64,000 nucleotides of DNA, from positions 67,897-131,896 of the forward strand of contig JAKUPN010000005.1 in the NCBI GenBank assembly GCA_022449545.1. Reading direction: 5' to 3'. Positions 9,185-21,727 of this stretch are shown here, one piece after another. The notes below the pieces were generated by a model, which made no database searches, had not been told where the DNA came from, and saw only the letters and a list, made by a program, of their open reading frames with translations. This DNA is from Alphaproteobacteria bacterium (lineage in GTDB: Bacteria > Pseudomonadota > Alphaproteobacteria > UBA6615). Position 1 is the stretch's first letter. Each line of letters starts with the position of its first letter. A program made the position numbers and the translations under genes.

Positions 9185-10641
9185 TATAGAAATATAGACG
9201 AAGCTGCAATCGCTGCATTATCAAGAACTGGCCACAATATAATTATAAAAAATGCTGTAACAATGCTCATGCCAACAGTTATCAAAGAAATCTCTTTACC
9301 TATAGATTTATCAAACTCGTCCATCGCCTCATCAAAATACATGAGCTTAACAATCCTCAAATAGTAAAAAGCTGAAACAACGCTTGCTAGTAATCCTATT
9401 ACCGTAAGCGTGTAAAGTTCAGCATCAATAGCAGCCTTAAAAACAAAATACTTACCAAAGAAACCTGCAAGTGGAGGTATACCTGCCATTGAGAACATAA
9501 ATATAGTTAAAGCAATTGTCATTCTAGGATTAGTCCTACTATATCCAGCAAGTTGGTTAATTTCTTCAACCATTCGGTCATCTCTCTTCATTGCTAAAAT
9601 ACAAGCAAACGTTCCAACATTCATAAAGAGATAAACTGTTAAATAAAGTAAGACTGCTTGCAGCCCAGCCAAAGTACCGGCGGCAAGACCAACTAAAACG
9701 AAACCCATATGACCTATAGAACTATAAGCCATCAGTCGTTTAATATTAGTTTGATTAATCGCAGCAAATGCTCCAAAAGTCATGGAGGCTATAGCTATAA
9801 AACATATAACCTGTTGCCACTGAACAAATAATCCACCAAATGGCTCTAATAAAACCCTTGCTAAAAGTAACATCGCAGCTATTTTAGGTGCAATTGAGAA
9901 AAAAGCTGTTATCGGTGTTGGTGCACCCTCATAAACATCTGGTGTCCACATATGGAACGGCACCGCGGATACTTTGAAAGCAAGCGCACAAAGAATAAAT
10001 ATTACACCGACAGTAACTCCTATCAATTGGTTGTTTGCAACACCATCAGAAAAAGCCAACTCCAATTCATTAAAGCCTGTAGCCCCCGAAAATCCGTAAA
10101 CCATTGTCATTCCATAAAGAAGAATTCCAGAGCTTAAGGCCCCAAGCACAAAATACTTTAATCCAGCTTCTGCTGACTTGATTGAATCACGACGTATTGC
10201 AGCGAGCACGTATAGTGAAAGACTTTGTAATTCTATACCTAAATAAAGAGCTATTAAATCATTAGCCGACACCATCATCATCATCCCAAGCACAGCAAAT
10301 AACAGAAGAATAGGGAATTCAAATTGGGGTATACCTTCTCGAAGATTAAAGGGCAGCGCAAAAATAAGTGTTAAAGTTGCTCCTATTAGGATGAGTACTT
10401 TCGAATAATTAGAAAATTGATCTACAACAAATAAATTATTAAATGCTAAAGACGGTGTTTCAGGACCTAATATTACCAATAAACACGCAATGCCCATGAC
10501 ACAAATAGACATCCAGGTAATTGTCTTAGTTGAATTATCTCCCTTAAACGCACCAATCATTAATAAGCTCATCGCAGATAATGCAATACACAGTTCCGGC
10601 CAAATTAATTTAATGTCTGTTAATATATCCACGTATTGCAT
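9184..10641 (-). CDS. nuoN: NADH-quinone oxidoreductase subunit N
   Basis: Antiporter-like membrane subunit of respiratory complex I that carries part of the proton pumping. The 485 residues are almost entirely hydrophobic, with about 13-14 membrane segments. The conserved MMVSANDLIALYLGIELQS and PFHMWTPDVYEGAPTP stretches with buried Glu and Lys residues are present. It is the last nuo gene and lies eight bases after nuoM. Its stop overlaps the birA start. Confidence 0.96.
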   Translation of the reverse strand: MQYVDILTDIKLIWPELCIALSAMSLLMIGAFKGDNSTKTITWMSICVMGIACLLVILGPETPSLAFNNLFVVDQFSNYSKVLILIGATLTLIFALPFNLREGIPQFEFPILLLFAVLGMMMMVSANDLIALYLGIELQSLSLYVLAAIRRDSIKSAEAGLKYFVLGALSSGILLYGMTMVYGFSGATGFNELELAFSDGVANNQLIGVTVGVIFILCALAFKVSAVPFHMWTPDVYEGAPTPITAFFSIAPKIAAMLLLARVLLEPFGGLFVQWQQVICFIAIASMTFGAFAAINQTNIKRLMAYSSIGHMGFVLVGLAAGTLAGLQAVLLYLTVYLFMNVGTFACILAMKRDDRMVEEINQLAGYSRTNPRMTIALTIFMFSMAGIPPLAGFFGKYFVFKAAIDAELYTLTVIGLLASVVSAFYYLRIVKLMYFDEAMDEFDKSIGKEISLITVGMSIVTAFFIIILWPVLDNAAIAASSIFL

Positions 10642-10649
10642 TCCAAAGA

Positions 10650-12164
10650 TTAACGATTAGATAAGCCCGTGACATCTAATGAGCCCAAAGCGTCTTGATA
10701 GTTCTGCATTAAATTTAATACGCTCGCATCCATAACCTGGAGAAAAGGTTGAGGCCATAAGCCCATCCATAAAACAAGAATTATAAGTGGAGCAAAAATG
10801 ACAATCTCTCTAGGTTCAAGATCCATAATACCTTTAAGATCAGCCCGTTCAAGTTGACCAAATATTACCCTTCTATACATAAACAACATATAGGCAGCTC
10901 CAAGCACTATTCCACTGGTAGCAAGGAGAGCAACCCAAGTGTTGACTTGGAAAGCACCCAACAACACCAAAAATTCTCCTATAAAACCTCCGGTTCCGGG
11001 CAATCCAACTGCTCCCAACATAAATATCATAAACACCACAGCGTATTTTGGCATTCTTTCAATCAAACCACCATATCGTGATATTTCTCTTGTATGCATT
11101 CTGTCGTAAACAACACCTACACATAAAAAAAGTGCAGCAGAAATAACACCATGACTTAACATCTGAAATATACCACCTTGGATGCCATATACCGTGCTAG
11201 TAAAAATACCGATTGTTACAAAGCCCATATGGGCAACTGAAGAATAGGCTATTAGCTTTTTCATATCCTCTTGGGCGAGTGCGACTAAAGACGTATATAT
11301 TATAGCGATCACAGACAAAGTATAAATAAGAGGCGTAAATTGCTCAGAAGCTAGTGGTAACATTGGTAAAGAAAATCGAAGAAATCCATAGCCACCCATT
11401 TTTAGCAAAACACCAGCTAGTATGACTGACCCAGCCGTAGGGGCTTCAACATGGGCATCAGGTAACCAGGTATGAACAGGCCACATAGGCATTTTAACAG
11501 CAAAAGATGCAAAAAAAGCAATCCACAACCATGGTTGCATCTCGGCAGGTATATCGAAATTCAAAAGGGTAGGAATATCAGTTGTTCCTGCCTGAAAATG
11601 TATGGTCATCAATGCGACCAACAACAAAACAGACCCTGTCAGGGTGAAAAGAAAAAACTTAAAGGCAGAGTACACTCTACGTCCGCCGCCCCAAACACCA
11701 ATGATTATAAACATTGGTATTAATGAGCCCTCAAAGAAAACATAGAAGAGGAGAAAATCTAGAGAAGAAAATGTTCCCACCATCATAGTTTCAAGAATTA
11801 AAAATGCGATCATATATTCTCTTACACGCTCTTTAATTACTTTCCACGATGCGAGCACGCATAAAGGCGTTAAAGCTGTCGAAAGTAAAACAAAAAGCAT
11901 AGAGATACCGTCTACACCAAGATGATAATAGATTTGATAAGCTGGCACCCACTGATGTTTTTCTACAAACTGAAAATCAGCAGTTCCAATATCAAAATTA
12001 ATCCATAGAAATATGCTTACAATAAATGTTGCTATTGAAGTCCAAAGTGCTGTGTAACGAGCATTACGTGCAGATGTTTCGTCGTTCCCTCTAACAAGAA
12101 GTATAAATAAAACGCCTATTAGCGGGAGAAAAATAGTTAATGAAAGAACAGGAAAAGATTGCAT
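10650..12164 (-). CDS. nuoM: NADH-quinone oxidoreductase subunit M
   Basis: Second antiporter-like proton-pumping subunit of complex I. The 504 residues contain the family marks [30 protein letters not shown] with the conserved membrane glutamate, and [19 protein letters not shown]. About 14 membrane segments are seen. It lies twelve bases after nuoL and eight before nuoN. Confidence 0.97.
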   Translation of the reverse strand: MQSFPVLSLTIFLPLIGVLFILLVRGNDETSARNARYTALWTSIATFIVSIFLWINFDIGTADFQFVEKHQWVPAYQIYYHLGVDGISMLFVLLSTALTPLCVLASWKVIKERVREYMIAFLILETMMVGTFSSLDFLLFYVFFEGSLIPMFIIIGVWGGGRRVYSAFKFFLFTLTGSVLLLVALMTIHFQAGTTDIPTLLNFDIPAEMQPWLWIAFFASFAVKMPMWPVHTWLPDAHVEAPTAGSVILAGVLLKMGGYGFLRFSLPMLPLASEQFTPLIYTLSVIAIIYTSLVALAQEDMKKLIAYSSVAHMGFVTIGIFTSTVYGIQGGIFQMLSHGVISAALFLCVGVVYDRMHTREISRYGGLIERMPKYAVVFMIFMLGAVGLPGTGGFIGEFLVLLGAFQVNTWVALLATSGIVLGAAYMLFMYRRVIFGQLERADLKGIMDLEPREIVIFAPLIILVLWMGLWPQPFLQVMDASVLNLMQNYQDALGSLDVTGLSNR

Positions 12165-12176
12165 TACGTAATTACC

Positions 12177-14102
12177 TTACTGAAAAAATCCAAAAAGAAA
12201 CCACGTAATCAGAATTAAAACTCCTATCATCATGGCAAAGGCATAATGATAAAGGTATCCCGACTGCACTTTGCCAGCTCTCTTAGCTAAATTTAGGACT
12301 GAATCAGCAATTCCATCCGGGCCAACTGCATCTATAACATAGCCATCTCCGGACTTCCAAAGACCACGCCCCAAATAAAAACATGGTCTAACAAAGATTA
12401 AGTCATAGAGTTCATCGAAGTACCACTTATTATAAATAAACTTATATACAGGACCAACCGCTGCAGTGATCCTAGATAATAAGTTTGGACTTTTGATATA
12501 GAGAACCCAAGCACAAATTATTCCAGTTAGTCCTACTATAGTTGGAAGTAATATTGCCCAGCTAGGAATATGATGAGCTTTCTCGATAATATCATCCAGC
12601 ATTAATATAGAAGACCCCCAAAACTCATTCATTTTTTGTCCGACGAAATAATCAACGGCAAACCAACCTGAAAAAATAGCTCCTAGACTTAAGACTAATA
12701 ATGGAACAATCATTATTGGTGGAGATTCGTGGACTTTGTCTAGGACATTTTTATCAGCTCGACTACTTCCATGAAATGTAAGAAATAATAGTCTCCATGA
12801 ATAAAAAGCAGTCATAAACGCAGCCATAATTCCAGCCCAATAAGCTAAATACCCTGCCCCTGTATGACTAGCAAAAGCGGATTCAAGAATTATATCTTTA
12901 GAATAATAACCAGAAAATAATGGTACTCCAGCCAGAGCAAGACTGCCAATCCACATAAGAGCACCAGTAATTTTCATTTTGGAAAATAATCCTCCCATTC
13001 GTCTCATATCCTGTTCATCATGCATGCCATGTATAACGCTACCTGAACCAAGGAATAGAAGAGCTTTAAAAAAAGCATGTGTCATGAGATGAAAAATAGC
13101 TGCCGGATAGGCCCCAACTCCAACTGCAAAAAACATATATCCAAGCTGAGAACACGTTGAATATGCTATAACACGTTTTATGTCCCACTGGGTCAGGCCA
13201 ATTGTTGCTGCAAAAAATGCAGTCGATGCACCAATTATTGTAATAATAGTCAAAGCCAAAGGAGCATATTCAAACATCGGCGATAAACGAACCACCATAA
13301 ACACACCTGCTGTTACCATAGTTGCTGCATGAATTAACGCAGAAACTGGTGTAGGACCTTCCATAGCATCAGGAAGCCAAGTATGAAGCCCGATCTGAGC
13401 AGACTTTCCCATAGCTCCAATAAACAACAGCAAGCAAATTGTTGTCAGTACATCTACTTCCATTCCTAAAAATAAAAACGTTTTTCCTACCATATCGGGA
13501 GCGATCTTAAAGATCTCTTCGAATTGTAGAGTTTCAAAGAAATAGAAGACTGCTAGAATCCCTAATAAAAAACCAAAATCACCTACACGGTTTACTAGAA
13601 ATGCTTTTATAGCAGCAGCATTCGCCGTATTCTTTTTAAACCAAAATCCTATAAGCAAATAAGAACAAAGACCTACTCCTTCCCAACCAAAAAACATCTG
13701 CAAAAGATTGTTCGAAGTAACGAGCATGAGCATAAAAAAGGTAAATAAGCTTAAATAAGACATAAATCTCGGAATATGAGGATCTTCAGACATATAACCA
13801 ATTGAATAAACGTGAACCATCCCCGAAACCAAAGTAACAACAAATACCATTACTGCTGTTAATGTATCAAAATAAATAACCCAACTGATTTCTAGAGCTT
13901 CAACATTGATCCATGTAAATAGATTTACTGTTTCGGTTTCGCCTGTCCATCCGAAGTGGTAAAGCAAAAAACAGGAAAGTGTCGCTGAGAGCAGAAGTGG
14001 TATTACTGTTATTAACTGAGATATTCTGCTACCTAGGCGATTGCCAAAGAGACCGGCAATTACAGCACCAAGTAACGGCAGAAATATAGTTGCCGTCAGC
14101 AC
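12177..14102 (-). CDS. nuoL: NADH-quinone oxidoreductase subunit L
   Basis: Largest antiporter-like subunit, at the distal end of the complex I membrane arm. The 641 residues include FGWEGVGLCSYLLIGFW, HTWLPDAMEGPTPVSALIHA and the C-terminal extension that forms the long lateral helix running along the arm. Seven bases separate it from nuoK. The sequence is complete with no missing segment. Confidence 0.97.
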   Translation of the reverse strand: MLTATIFLPLLGAVIAGLFGNRLGSRISQLITVIPLLLSATLSCFLLYHFGWTGETETVNLFTWINVEALEISWVIYFDTLTAVMVFVVTLVSGMVHVYSIGYMSEDPHIPRFMSYLSLFTFFMLMLVTSNNLLQMFFGWEGVGLCSYLLIGFWFKKNTANAAAIKAFLVNRVGDFGFLLGILAVFYFFETLQFEEIFKIAPDMVGKTFLFLGMEVDVLTTICLLLFIGAMGKSAQIGLHTWLPDAMEGPTPVSALIHAATMVTAGVFMVVRLSPMFEYAPLALTIITIIGASTAFFAATIGLTQWDIKRVIAYSTCSQLGYMFFAVGVGAYPAAIFHLMTHAFFKALLFLGSGSVIHGMHDEQDMRRMGGLFSKMKITGALMWIGSLALAGVPLFSGYYSKDIILESAFASHTGAGYLAYWAGIMAAFMTAFYSWRLLFLTFHGSSRADKNVLDKVHESPPIMIVPLLVLSLGAIFSGWFAVDYFVGQKMNEFWGSSILMLDDIIEKAHHIPSWAILLPTIVGLTGIICAWVLYIKSPNLLSRITAAVGPVYKFIYNKWYFDELYDLIFVRPCFYLGRGLWKSGDGYVIDAVGPDGIADSVLNLAKRAGKVQSGYLYHYAFAMMIGVLILITWFLFGFFQ

Positions 14103-14109
14103 CGCACTA

Positions 14110-14421
14110 TTATCCTTTCATCATATTGACGTCTTCGACGCTTATAGAGCCACGATTTCGAAAATAAATAACTAAAATTGCCAAACCAATTGCGGCCTCT
14201 GCTGCAGCAACAGTAAGAACAAACATAGCAAAAACCTGGCCGACAAGATCATTTAAAAAAGCCGAAAACGACACCAAATTGATATTAACTGAGAGCAGCA
14301 TTAACTCTATAGACATTAAAATGATAATCACATTTTTTCTGTTAAGAAAAATACCAAAAACACCAAGAGTGAAGAGAATTGCCGCAACAATTAAATAATG
14401 TGAAAGACCTATATCAAGCAT
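14110..14421 (-). CDS. nuoK: NADH-quinone oxidoreductase subunit K
   Basis: Small membrane subunit of complex I with three helices. The 103 residues carry the conserved [16 protein letters not shown] stretch and [11 protein letters not shown], whose buried glutamates belong to the proton path between the quinone site and the pumping subunits. Its start shares a single base with the nuoJ stop. Confidence 0.97.
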   Translation of the reverse strand: MLDIGLSHYLIVAAILFTLGVFGIFLNRKNVIIILMSIELMLLSVNINLVSFSAFLNDLVGQVFAMFVLTVAAAEAAIGLAILVIYFRNRGSISVEDVNMMKG

Positions 14422-15035
14422 TATATACCACTCCCAGAAGTTACATCTTTTACTTCAATGACATCGTCAACTCTAACTGAAACCTGATCGGATATATTTT
14501 GCCTTTTAACATTAGGACGTTTTCGTACTGTCAGCACAATTGCTCCAATCATAGCGACTAAGAGAAGCAATCCAGCTGCCTGGAACAAATAAATATAATG
14601 GGTATAAATCAGTTGACCTAATGCATGTGTGTTGGTTATTTCAGTGCTAGAAACAATATTGGTCGCAACAATTGCCTCTGATTTAGGGTTAATAACCCAA
14701 CTACCGAATATTAAAACTAATTCGGCCATCAATATAATGCCGACAAGAGCGCCAATAGGTAAATATTGAAGGAAACCCTCTCTAAGCTCAACAAAATTTA
14801 TATCTAACATCATAACAACAAAAAGGAATAAAACAGCTACAGCCCCCACATAAACCACAACCAATATCATAGCTAAAAATTCCGCTCCAAGAAGAACAAA
14901 TAAACCAGCAGAATTGAAAAAAGCCAATATTAGAAACAAAACTGAATGGACAGGGTTCCGTGCAGATATAACCATGACTGCAGAAAAAATAGTAATAAAC
15001 GAAAACAGATAAAACGCTAATGATGAAATGATCAT
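14421..15035 (-). CDS. nuoJ: NADH-quinone oxidoreductase subunit J
   Basis: Membrane subunit of complex I with five helices. The 204 residues include [18 protein letters not shown] and [18 protein letters not shown], both hallmarks of NuoJ; helix 3 in this region is the pi-bulge helix thought to link quinone reduction to pumping. A hydrophilic C-terminal tail of about 40 residues follows the last helix. Nine bases separate it from nuoI, and it overlaps nuoK. Confidence 0.97.
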   Translation of the reverse strand: MIISSLAFYLFSFITIFSAVMVISARNPVHSVLFLILAFFNSAGLFVLLGAEFLAMILVVVYVGAVAVLFLFVVMMLDINFVELREGFLQYLPIGALVGIILMAELVLIFGSWVINPKSEAIVATNIVSSTEITNTHALGQLIYTHYIYLFQAAGLLLLVAMIGAIVLTVRKRPNVKRQNISDQVSVRVDDVIEVKDVTSGSGI

Positions 15036-15044
15036 TTCTTGACC

Positions 15045-15533
15045 TTATCGATATGGAGCATCAGCCGTGAGCGCCGCAGCTATTTCAGATTCCCATCGGT
15101 CTCCATTTTCCAATAGTTTTTCTTTATTGTACATGAGCTCTTCTCTGGTTTCAGTCGCGAACTCAAAATTTGGACCTTCAACAATGGCATCTACCGGACA
15201 GGATTCTTGGCAAAAACCGCAGTATATGCATTTTGTCATATCTATATCGTAGCGTGTTGTACGACGACTGCCATCTTCACGAGGTTCCGCTTCGATTGTT
15301 ATTGCCTGAGCGGGACAAACAGCTTCACAGAGTTTGCATGCTATACATCTCTCTTCTCCATTTGGATAACGTCTTAGGACATGTTCGCCTCTAAAACGGG
15401 GGCTTAATGGACCCTTTTCGTAAGGATAATTAATTGTTACCTTTTTCTTAAAAAGATAACAAAGGGTCAGCCACATTCCACGAATAATTTCGAGCAACAA
15501 AATGCTACGTGTAGTACCATCGAACAGTGCCAT
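15045..15533 (-). CDS. nuoI: NADH-quinone oxidoreductase subunit I
   Basis: Peripheral-arm subunit holding two 4Fe-4S clusters (N6a and N6b) that carry electrons to NuoB. Two ferredoxin-type motifs are intact: C63, C66, C69 with C73, and C102, C105, C108 with C112. An N-terminal amphipathic stretch of about 40 residues fits membrane contact. The 162 residues are the usual alphaproteobacterial and mitochondrial length. Twenty-eight bases separate it from nuoH. Confidence 0.97.
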   Translation of the reverse strand: MALFDGTTRSILLLEIIRGMWLTLCYLFKKKVTINYPYEKGPLSPRFRGEHVLRRYPNGEERCIACKLCEAVCPAQAITIEAEPREDGSRRTTRYDIDMTKCIYCGFCQESCPVDAIVEGPNFEFATETREELMYNKEKLLENGDRWESEIAAALTADAPYR

Positions 15534-15561
15534 TATTGAGAGCCCTCTCTTGATCTACAAC

Positions 15562-16572
15562 TCATTTCGGATACCAGTCAAAAGCAACTATTGCGCCTGC
15601 GGTTACTACAACCCAAAAGAGTGAAAAAGGAAGAAAAACCTTCCACCCCAATCTCATAAGTTGATCATAACGATATCTTGGCAGAGTTGCTCTAACCCAT
15701 AAAAAAACAAAAAGAATTAGAGAAACCTTAAGCGAAAACCAAATTACACCGGGTATCCAATTCAAAAAAGCTAAATCAAATGGCGGCAACCAGCCCCCTA
15801 AAAACAAAATTACGGTCATTGCGCTAATTAATATCATATTGGCGTATTCACCGAGAAAAAATAAAGCAAACGACATTGCCGAATACTCAACATTATAGCC
15901 AGATACAAGTTCTGCTTCTGCTTCAGGAAGATCAAATGGTGCGCGATTAGTTTCCGCAAGTCCTGATATAAGAAAAATAACAAACATAGGGAAAAGAGGG
16001 ATAAAAAACCAAACCTTTTGCTGGGCCATAACTATATCCGTCATATTTAGCGAACCCACAGCAAGTAATACTGTTACAATTACAAATCCTATAGACACTT
16101 CGTAAGAAACCATCTGCGCCGCAGACCTTAGCGCCCCTAGAAAGGGATAAATAGAATTTGATGCCCATCCGGCCATTATTATTCCATACACTCCAAGTGA
16201 ACTAACTGCAAATAGGTATAATATACCAACATTAATATCCGATAAGACCCATCCATCAGCGACAGGTATTACTGCCCAACCTACCAAGCCTAAAGTAAAT
16301 GTCAGCATTGGCGCTAGGATAAACACAACCCTATTTGATCCAGTGGGAATTATGGATTCCTTTACTAATAATTTTAGTCCATCAGCAAATGGCTGAAACA
16401 AACCGAATGGCCCTACAACATTAGGCCCCATTCGAAGCTGCATAGAACCAATAACTTTTCTCTCTGCATAAGTAAGATAGGCTACAGCTATTAATAGAGG
16501 AATTACGATCAATAATATTTTGAAAATAATCCAAATCAAAGGCCAGGCATAATCTGTCCAAATCTCAAGCAT
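15562..16572 (-). CDS. nuoH: NADH-quinone oxidoreductase subunit H
   Basis: Membrane subunit that forms the quinone-entry chamber with NuoB and NuoD. The protein has eight membrane segments and the conserved [33 protein letters not shown] and [12 protein letters not shown] loops. I prefer the ATG at 16572, which overlaps the nuoG stop (ATGCTTGA) and has a GAAGAGA upstream. A GTG at 16590 would add six residues and has no ribosome site. Confidence 0.96.
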   Translation of the reverse strand: MLEIWTDYAWPLIWIIFKILLIVIPLLIAVAYLTYAERKVIGSMQLRMGPNVVGPFGLFQPFADGLKLLVKESIIPTGSNRVVFILAPMLTFTLGLVGWAVIPVADGWVLSDINVGILYLFAVSSLGVYGIIMAGWASNSIYPFLGALRSAAQMVSYEVSIGFVIVTVLLAVGSLNMTDIVMAQQKVWFFIPLFPMFVIFLISGLAETNRAPFDLPEAEAELVSGYNVEYSAMSFALFFLGEYANMILISAMTVILFLGGWLPPFDLAFLNWIPGVIWFSLKVSLILFVFLWVRATLPRYRYDQLMRLGWKVFLPFSLFWVVVTAGAIVAFDWYPK

Positions 16573-18631
16573 CTGCAAAATTCTCTTCACTTGATTGACT
16601 TGAAAATTCTTTGCTACATTCCGCCATTGTTTGTGATGCCCTACTAATCGGACAAGTCATATAATAGTTGCTAATAGGACACTTAAATTCTTCATCGAGA
16701 ATTTCACCGTAAGAACCGAAAGGCACCCAGGAAGAAGGTAATATGTCTCCCACATTGTCAAAAAGTGAGTTTTCTTCTACCAACCTGGCACGCACGTCTC
16801 CCAGAGTTGTAAAACTTAGACTTCTTCTCAAAGAATCAGAAAGAGCACGAATTATTTTCCAATCCTCTTTAGCCTCGCCTGGCGGCTGCGTGGCTTGTCT
16901 CGCTAACTGGACCCTACCTTCAGTATTAACATAAGTACAATTCTTTTCTGTAAAAGCTGCTCCAGGAAGTATCACATCAGCTCTATTCGCCCCAGCATCA
17001 CCGTGATGACCTTGATAGATAACAAATGCATCACCTAAACGGCTCATCTCTATCTCGTCCGCACCTAACAAATAGACTACGTCTATAGTCCCAGCCTTTG
17101 CACCTGATAAAATACCTTCTAAGTCAAGTCCACCATTAGACGGAAGGAAATTCATGTCCATACCTGCTACTCTCGCAGCTGCAGTATGAAGTACATTAAA
17201 ACCATTCCAGTCATCTTTTATAAGACCGTATTCTTCAGCTATATTCCTTGCTAAATGCAAAATGGCTGGGCCGTCCGAACGTGTAAGTGCTCCCATTCCT
17301 AGAATAATTGCTGGTCTCTCCGCTTTAGATAGAATATGGGAGAAAGGTTCTAGTCCTTCCGAAATAGATTGGAGTGTTCTGGGATCATTTCCGTAATGAT
17401 CAACAGGAAATGTTAAATCAATATCAGGACCTAATGCTGCAACCTTCAATGTATCATTCATCCAACCTTTTCTTAGTCGAGTATTAATTAGAGGAGCTTC
17501 CATCCTGGGGTTTGTTCCTACCAGTAATACCGCATCAGATAATTCTATATTAGAAATAGTAGTATTAAATAAATAACTTGATCTACATTCAGAACTTAAT
17601 TTCGCACCATCTTGTCTACAGTCAATATTATTTGAACCCAAATTAGTCATAAGGTCTTTTAAAGCAATCATAGCTTCTGCGTCACATTGGTTTCCAGTCA
17701 CAGCTGCAATACGATCTCCATCTGTTGTTCTAAGGCGACTTTGAATGCAATCAAATGCTTCTGTCCAAGAAGATTCTCTCAATTTTCCATCAAAGCGCAA
17801 ATAGGGTCTATCGAGACGCTGCCTGGATAAACCATCCACTGCAAATCTAGATTTATCTGTAATCCATTCCTCGTTAATATCTTCATTTAATCTAGGTAGA
17901 ACTCTCAAAACTTCTGTTTGTCGTGAATCAACACGAATAGCACTTCCTAATGCATCAAAAACATCAATAGATTCTGTTTTTTTCAACTCCCAGGGACGAG
18001 AAACAAAAGCATAAGGTTTTGAAGTTAATGCGCCAACCGGGCACAAATCTATAACATTTGCACTTAATTCGGAATTCAATGACTTTTCTAAATAAGTAGT
18101 AATCTCAGCGTGCTCACCTCTGCCCAGCATACCTATTTCAGGGACTCCTGCTATCTCAGTCGCAAACCTCACGCATCGGGTACAATGTATGCATCTGGTC
18201 ATAATCGTTTTGATTAATGGCCCCATATGCTTTTCTTTGACGGCTCTTTTGTTTTCTTGAAAACGGGAGTGATCTTGTCCATAGGCCATCGCCTGATCCT
18301 GTAAATCACACTCTCCGCCTTGATCACATATTGGACAATCCAAAGGATGATTGATGAGTAAAAACTCCATAACTCCGTTGCGGGCCTTTTTGACCATATC
18401 AGAGTTAGTTTTTATATTCATTCCGTCACCGACGGGTAATGCGCATGACGCAGCAGGTTTAGGTGGGCCTGGTGACACTTCAACCAAACACATACGACAA
18501 TTACCAGCAATCGACAGTCTTTCGTGATAACAAAAACGCGGTATCTCTTTTCCCGCTAACTCACACGCTTGAAGTACAGTGATGCCTTCTGGAACCTCCA
18601 TATCTAAATCATCAATTGTAATCTTAGGCAT
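16565..18631 (-). CDS. nuoG: NADH-quinone oxidoreductase subunit G
   Basis: Iron-sulfur subunit of the NADH-oxidising arm. The N-terminus holds a 2Fe-2S ferredoxin domain (CYHERLS, CRMC), then the HxxxCxxC ligands, and the [13 protein letters not shown] and [10 protein letters not shown] 4Fe-4S motifs. The rest is a molybdopterin-oxidoreductase-like domain that has lost its cofactor. At 688 residues it matches the short mitochondrial/alphaproteobacterial form rather than the about 900-residue E. coli protein. Eighteen bases separate it from nuoF. Confidence 0.97.
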   Translation of the reverse strand: MPKITIDDLDMEVPEGITVLQACELAGKEIPRFCYHERLSIAGNCRMCLVEVSPGPPKPAASCALPVGDGMNIKTNSDMVKKARNGVMEFLLINHPLDCPICDQGGECDLQDQAMAYGQDHSRFQENKRAVKEKHMGPLIKTIMTRCIHCTRCVRFATEIAGVPEIGMLGRGEHAEITTYLEKSLNSELSANVIDLCPVGALTSKPYAFVSRPWELKKTESIDVFDALGSAIRVDSRQTEVLRVLPRLNEDINEEWITDKSRFAVDGLSRQRLDRPYLRFDGKLRESSWTEAFDCIQSRLRTTDGDRIAAVTGNQCDAEAMIALKDLMTNLGSNNIDCRQDGAKLSSECRSSYLFNTTISNIELSDAVLLVGTNPRMEAPLINTRLRKGWMNDTLKVAALGPDIDLTFPVDHYGNDPRTLQSISEGLEPFSHILSKAERPAIILGMGALTRSDGPAILHLARNIAEEYGLIKDDWNGFNVLHTAAARVAGMDMNFLPSNGGLDLEGILSGAKAGTIDVVYLLGADEIEMSRLGDAFVIYQGHHGDAGANRADVILPGAAFTEKNCTYVNTEGRVQLARQATQPPGEAKEDWKIIRALSDSLRRSLSFTTLGDVRARLVEENSLFDNVGDILPSSWVPFGSYGEILDEEFKCPISNYYMTCPISRASQTMAECSKEFSSQSSEENFADA

Positions 18632-18649
18632 CGCGAATACTCCTAAACC

Positions 18650-19966
18650 TCATAATACGGCCGCTTCAGATTTTGAAGTCAAATTGGTGTTTGAGGTTTT
18701 TCTATCAACAATTCTTCTTTCTAACTCTGGTCTAAAATGTCGAATTAATCCTTGAACAGGCCACACGCCGCCATCAGCTAAAGCACATATAGTATGCCCC
18801 TCTATCTGCTTTGTTAACTCCCATAACATGTCAATCTCATTTATTTCAGCTTCACCACTAACGAGCCTTTGCATGACTCTGTAGACCCAACCCATCCCTT
18901 CACGACAAGGAGTACATTGACCACAACTCTCATGCCTATAAAAGTGACTAAGTCTCGAAATCGCTTCAACAATATCTGTTGACTTATCCATAACAATAAC
19001 AGCAGCTGTCCCTAAGCCCGAATTCTGTTCCTTCAACGAGTCAAAATCCATTAGAACGTCATCACAGATACTTTTGGGAAGGCAAGGGGGTGAAGACCCC
19101 CCTGGGATAACGGCTAGCAAATTAGCCCAACCACCCCTTACTCCGCCAGCATGCTTATCAATTAATTCCCGCAAAGGTATCCCCATAACTTCTTCAACGT
19201 TGCATGGATTATTAACGTGCCCGGATATAGAAAATATTTTGGTGCCCGTATTATTTTCTCTGCCGAATCCATTAAACCAAGACGCACCACGTCTAATAAT
19301 GGTTGGCGCTACAGCTATAGTTTCAACATTATTTACAGTGGTTGGACACCCATACAATCCACAGGCCGCCGGAAAAGGTGGCTTCAATCTAGGCTGTCCT
19401 TTTTTTCCCTCTAAACTCTCGAGTAAAGCCGTTTCTTCACCACAAATATAAGCTCCTGCTCCTCGATGTAAATAAACATCAAATTTCCAACCTGAGCCAC
19501 ATGCGTTATCGCCGATGTAGCCATATTCATAGGCTTCTTCTATTGCAGTTCTTAAATGAGAAGCTTCAGAATAAAATTCACCACGTATATATATATAAGC
19601 AGCGTTCGCACCCATCGCAAAACCCGAAACCAAACAACCTTCTATGAGAAGATGAGGGTCATACCTCAAAATCTCTCTATCCTTACATGTACCTGGCTCA
19701 GATTCATCCGCATTTACTACTAGATAATGTGGCCGATCATCACGATTATCATCCTTGGGCATAAATGACCACTTCATGCCAGTGGGAAAACCTGCACCTC
19801 CACGACCTCTTAGCCCAGATTCTTTAATTTCATTTATTAATTTATCTCTTCCTAACGATAAAAGGCTGGCAGTATCATCCCATACACCTCTTTTTAAAGC
19901 ACCTTTGAGATTCCAATCATCCTGACCATAAAGGTTTTTGAAAATTCTATCTTTAACAGTCAACAT
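18650..19966 (-). CDS. nuoF: NADH-quinone oxidoreductase subunit F
   Basis: Subunit that binds NADH and FMN and passes electrons to cluster N3. The FMN/NADH loop [13 protein letters not shown] is near residues 50-62, and the 4Fe-4S ligands appear as [10 protein letters not shown] followed by a further cysteine at CALADG. The 438 residues are standard. Its start shares one base with the nuoE stop. Confidence 0.97.
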   Translation of the reverse strand: MLTVKDRIFKNLYGQDDWNLKGALKRGVWDDTASLLSLGRDKLINEIKESGLRGRGGAGFPTGMKWSFMPKDDNRDDRPHYLVVNADESEPGTCKDREILRYDPHLLIEGCLVSGFAMGANAAYIYIRGEFYSEASHLRTAIEEAYEYGYIGDNACGSGWKFDVYLHRGAGAYICGEETALLESLEGKKGQPRLKPPFPAACGLYGCPTTVNNVETIAVAPTIIRRGASWFNGFGRENNTGTKIFSISGHVNNPCNVEEVMGIPLRELIDKHAGGVRGGWANLLAVIPGGSSPPCLPKSICDDVLMDFDSLKEQNSGLGTAAVIVMDKSTDIVEAISRLSHFYRHESCGQCTPCREGMGWVYRVMQRLVSGEAEINEIDMLWELTKQIEGHTICALADGGVWPVQGLIRHFRPELERRIVDRKTSNTNLTSKSEAAVL

Positions 19967-20550
19967 TATCCTTTATCCGTGCTTAATACTGACCTACCGT
20001 TAACCGGTTCAGATCCTTTACGACCAACTACTGAACCAGGAGAAGGTTTTTCACCTCTTTTGAGTAATTCAAGAACTTCTCGAAAACTCTCTTGAGTTAA
20101 ATCTTCATAATAGTCATTATTTATCTGCACCATAGGTGCATTACAACAGGCACCTAAACACTCAACTTCAATAAGAGTAAATAAGCCATCACTGCTAGTC
20201 TCCCCAGGCTTACAACCAGTAATATCTTCCGCAGTCTCTTTAAGACTTTCGGAACCCCTTAACCAACAAGGAGTTGTTCTGCAAAGTTGTACAAAATATT
20301 TTCCTACTGGTTTTAAATTAAACATTGAATAGAAACTAGCTACCTCCAAAACCCTTATTTGTGCCATTCCTAACAAATCAGCTACATGCTCAATAGCAGC
20401 CATAGGAAGCCATCCCTCAGATTCGTTTTGAGCAAGATCTAATAAAGGGATCACTGCACTCTGCTGTCTCCCTTCCGGATAAAAAGATATAATTTCTTTT
20501 ACTTTTTCTTTACCAGATTCTGTAAATTCAAACTGATCAAAATCCTTCAT
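19966..20550 (-). CDS. nuoE: NADH-quinone oxidoreductase subunit E
   Basis: Thioredoxin-fold subunit with 2Fe-2S cluster N1a. The four ligands are visible as CRTTPC and [10 protein letters not shown]. The 194 residues include a C-terminal extension of about 30 residues rich in Lys, Gly and Ser, beyond the usual domain end. Its start overlaps the nuoD stop by four bases, and its stop overlaps the nuoF start. Confidence 0.96.
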   Translation of the reverse strand: MKDFDQFEFTESGKEKVKEIISFYPEGRQQSAVIPLLDLAQNESEGWLPMAAIEHVADLLGMAQIRVLEVASFYSMFNLKPVGKYFVQLCRTTPCWLRGSESLKETAEDITGCKPGETSSDGLFTLIEVECLGACCNAPMVQINNDYYEDLTQESFREVLELLKRGEKPSPGSVVGRKGSEPVNGRSVLSTDKG

Positions 20551-21725
20551 CTATCTACCTCACCAAAAACAATATCAAGGCTGCCTATAATTGCCGGGAC
20601 ATCAGCCAGCATATGGCCACGAGATAAGAAGTCCATTGATTGCATAAAAGCAAATCCTGGGGCACGAATTTTACAGCGGTAGGGACGATTGCTACCATCA
20701 GAAACAAGATAAACACCGAACTCACCCTTAGGGGCTTCAACAGCAGTATACGTTTCACCAACAGGAACGTGGTAGCCTTCGGTATAAAGTTTGAAATGAT
20801 GTATCAAAGCTTCCATCGAGTATTTCATCTCTGATCTAGGTGGTGGAGTTATTTTATGGTCTTGTGAAATAACTGGCCCCTCGGGCATATCTTTTATACA
20901 CTGTTTTATAATCCGAAGACTTTCTCTCATTTCAGCAACTCTAACTAAATACCTGGCATAACAGTCACCTGTCTTGCCTACAGGCACATCGAAATCTACT
21001 CGATCATAGATGTCATATGGCTGAGATTTGCGCAAATCCCACGGAACACCCGAAGCACGCAAGACAGGGCCACTCATACCCCAATCTTGGGCTTCATCAG
21101 CATTTATAATTCCTATATCGACAGTACGTTGACGAAATATACGGTTACCTGTCAGTAACTGTTCCATGTCATCTATGAAATTTGGGAAAGTCTCACAAAA
21201 TTCCAAAATGTCTTCAGTTAAACCCTTTGGTAGGTCTTGATGTACCCCACCCGGTCTGAAATATGCAGCATGTAATCTGGCTCCTGATACCCTTTCATAA
21301 AATTCCATTAGCCTTTCACGCTCTTCAAATCCCCACAAAAGAGGAGTCATAGCACCAACATCTAATGCATAAGCGGTTAAATTCAATATATGGTTCAGTA
21401 TTCTAGTGATTTCCGAAAACAGGACCCTTATATATTGGCCTCGTTCAGGAACCTTAATGCCCATTAATTTTTCTGTAGCTAGAGCAAATGCATGTTCCTG
21501 ACACATAGGAGATACATAGTCCAATCTGTCAAAGTAAGGAATAGCCTGAAGATATGTCTTGTTTTCAATTAATTTTTCAGTGCCACGATGTAATAGACCA
21601 ATGTGTGGATCAGCGCGTTCGACCACCTCACCATCCATCTCTAAAACCAAACGCAATACTCCATGTGCAGCGGGATGCTGAGGACCAAAGTTAAAGGTTA
21701 GGTTTTTTATAGAAGTTTCATTCAC
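20547..21725 (-). CDS. nuoD: NADH-quinone oxidoreductase subunit D
   Basis: 49-kDa subunit that lines the quinone-binding cavity; it descends from the NiFe-hydrogenase large subunit and has lost the metal site. Conserved [43 protein letters not shown] and [20 protein letters not shown] are present. The 392 residues are complete. Two bases separate it from nuoC, and it overlaps nuoE by four. Confidence 0.97.
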   Translation of the reverse strand: MNETSIKNLTFNFGPQHPAAHGVLRLVLEMDGEVVERADPHIGLLHRGTEKLIENKTYLQAIPYFDRLDYVSPMCQEHAFALATEKLMGIKVPERGQYIRVLFSEITRILNHILNLTAYALDVGAMTPLLWGFEERERLMEFYERVSGARLHAAYFRPGGVHQDLPKGLTEDILEFCETFPNFIDDMEQLLTGNRIFRQRTVDIGIINADEAQDWGMSGPVLRASGVPWDLRKSQPYDIYDRVDFDVPVGKTGDCYARYLVRVAEMRESLRIIKQCIKDMPEGPVISQDHKITPPPRSEMKYSMEALIHHFKLYTEGYHVPVGETYTAVEAPKGEFGVYLVSDGSNRPYRCKIRAPGFAFMQSMDFLSRGHMLADVPAIIGSLDIVFGEVDR

Positions 21726-21727
21726 TG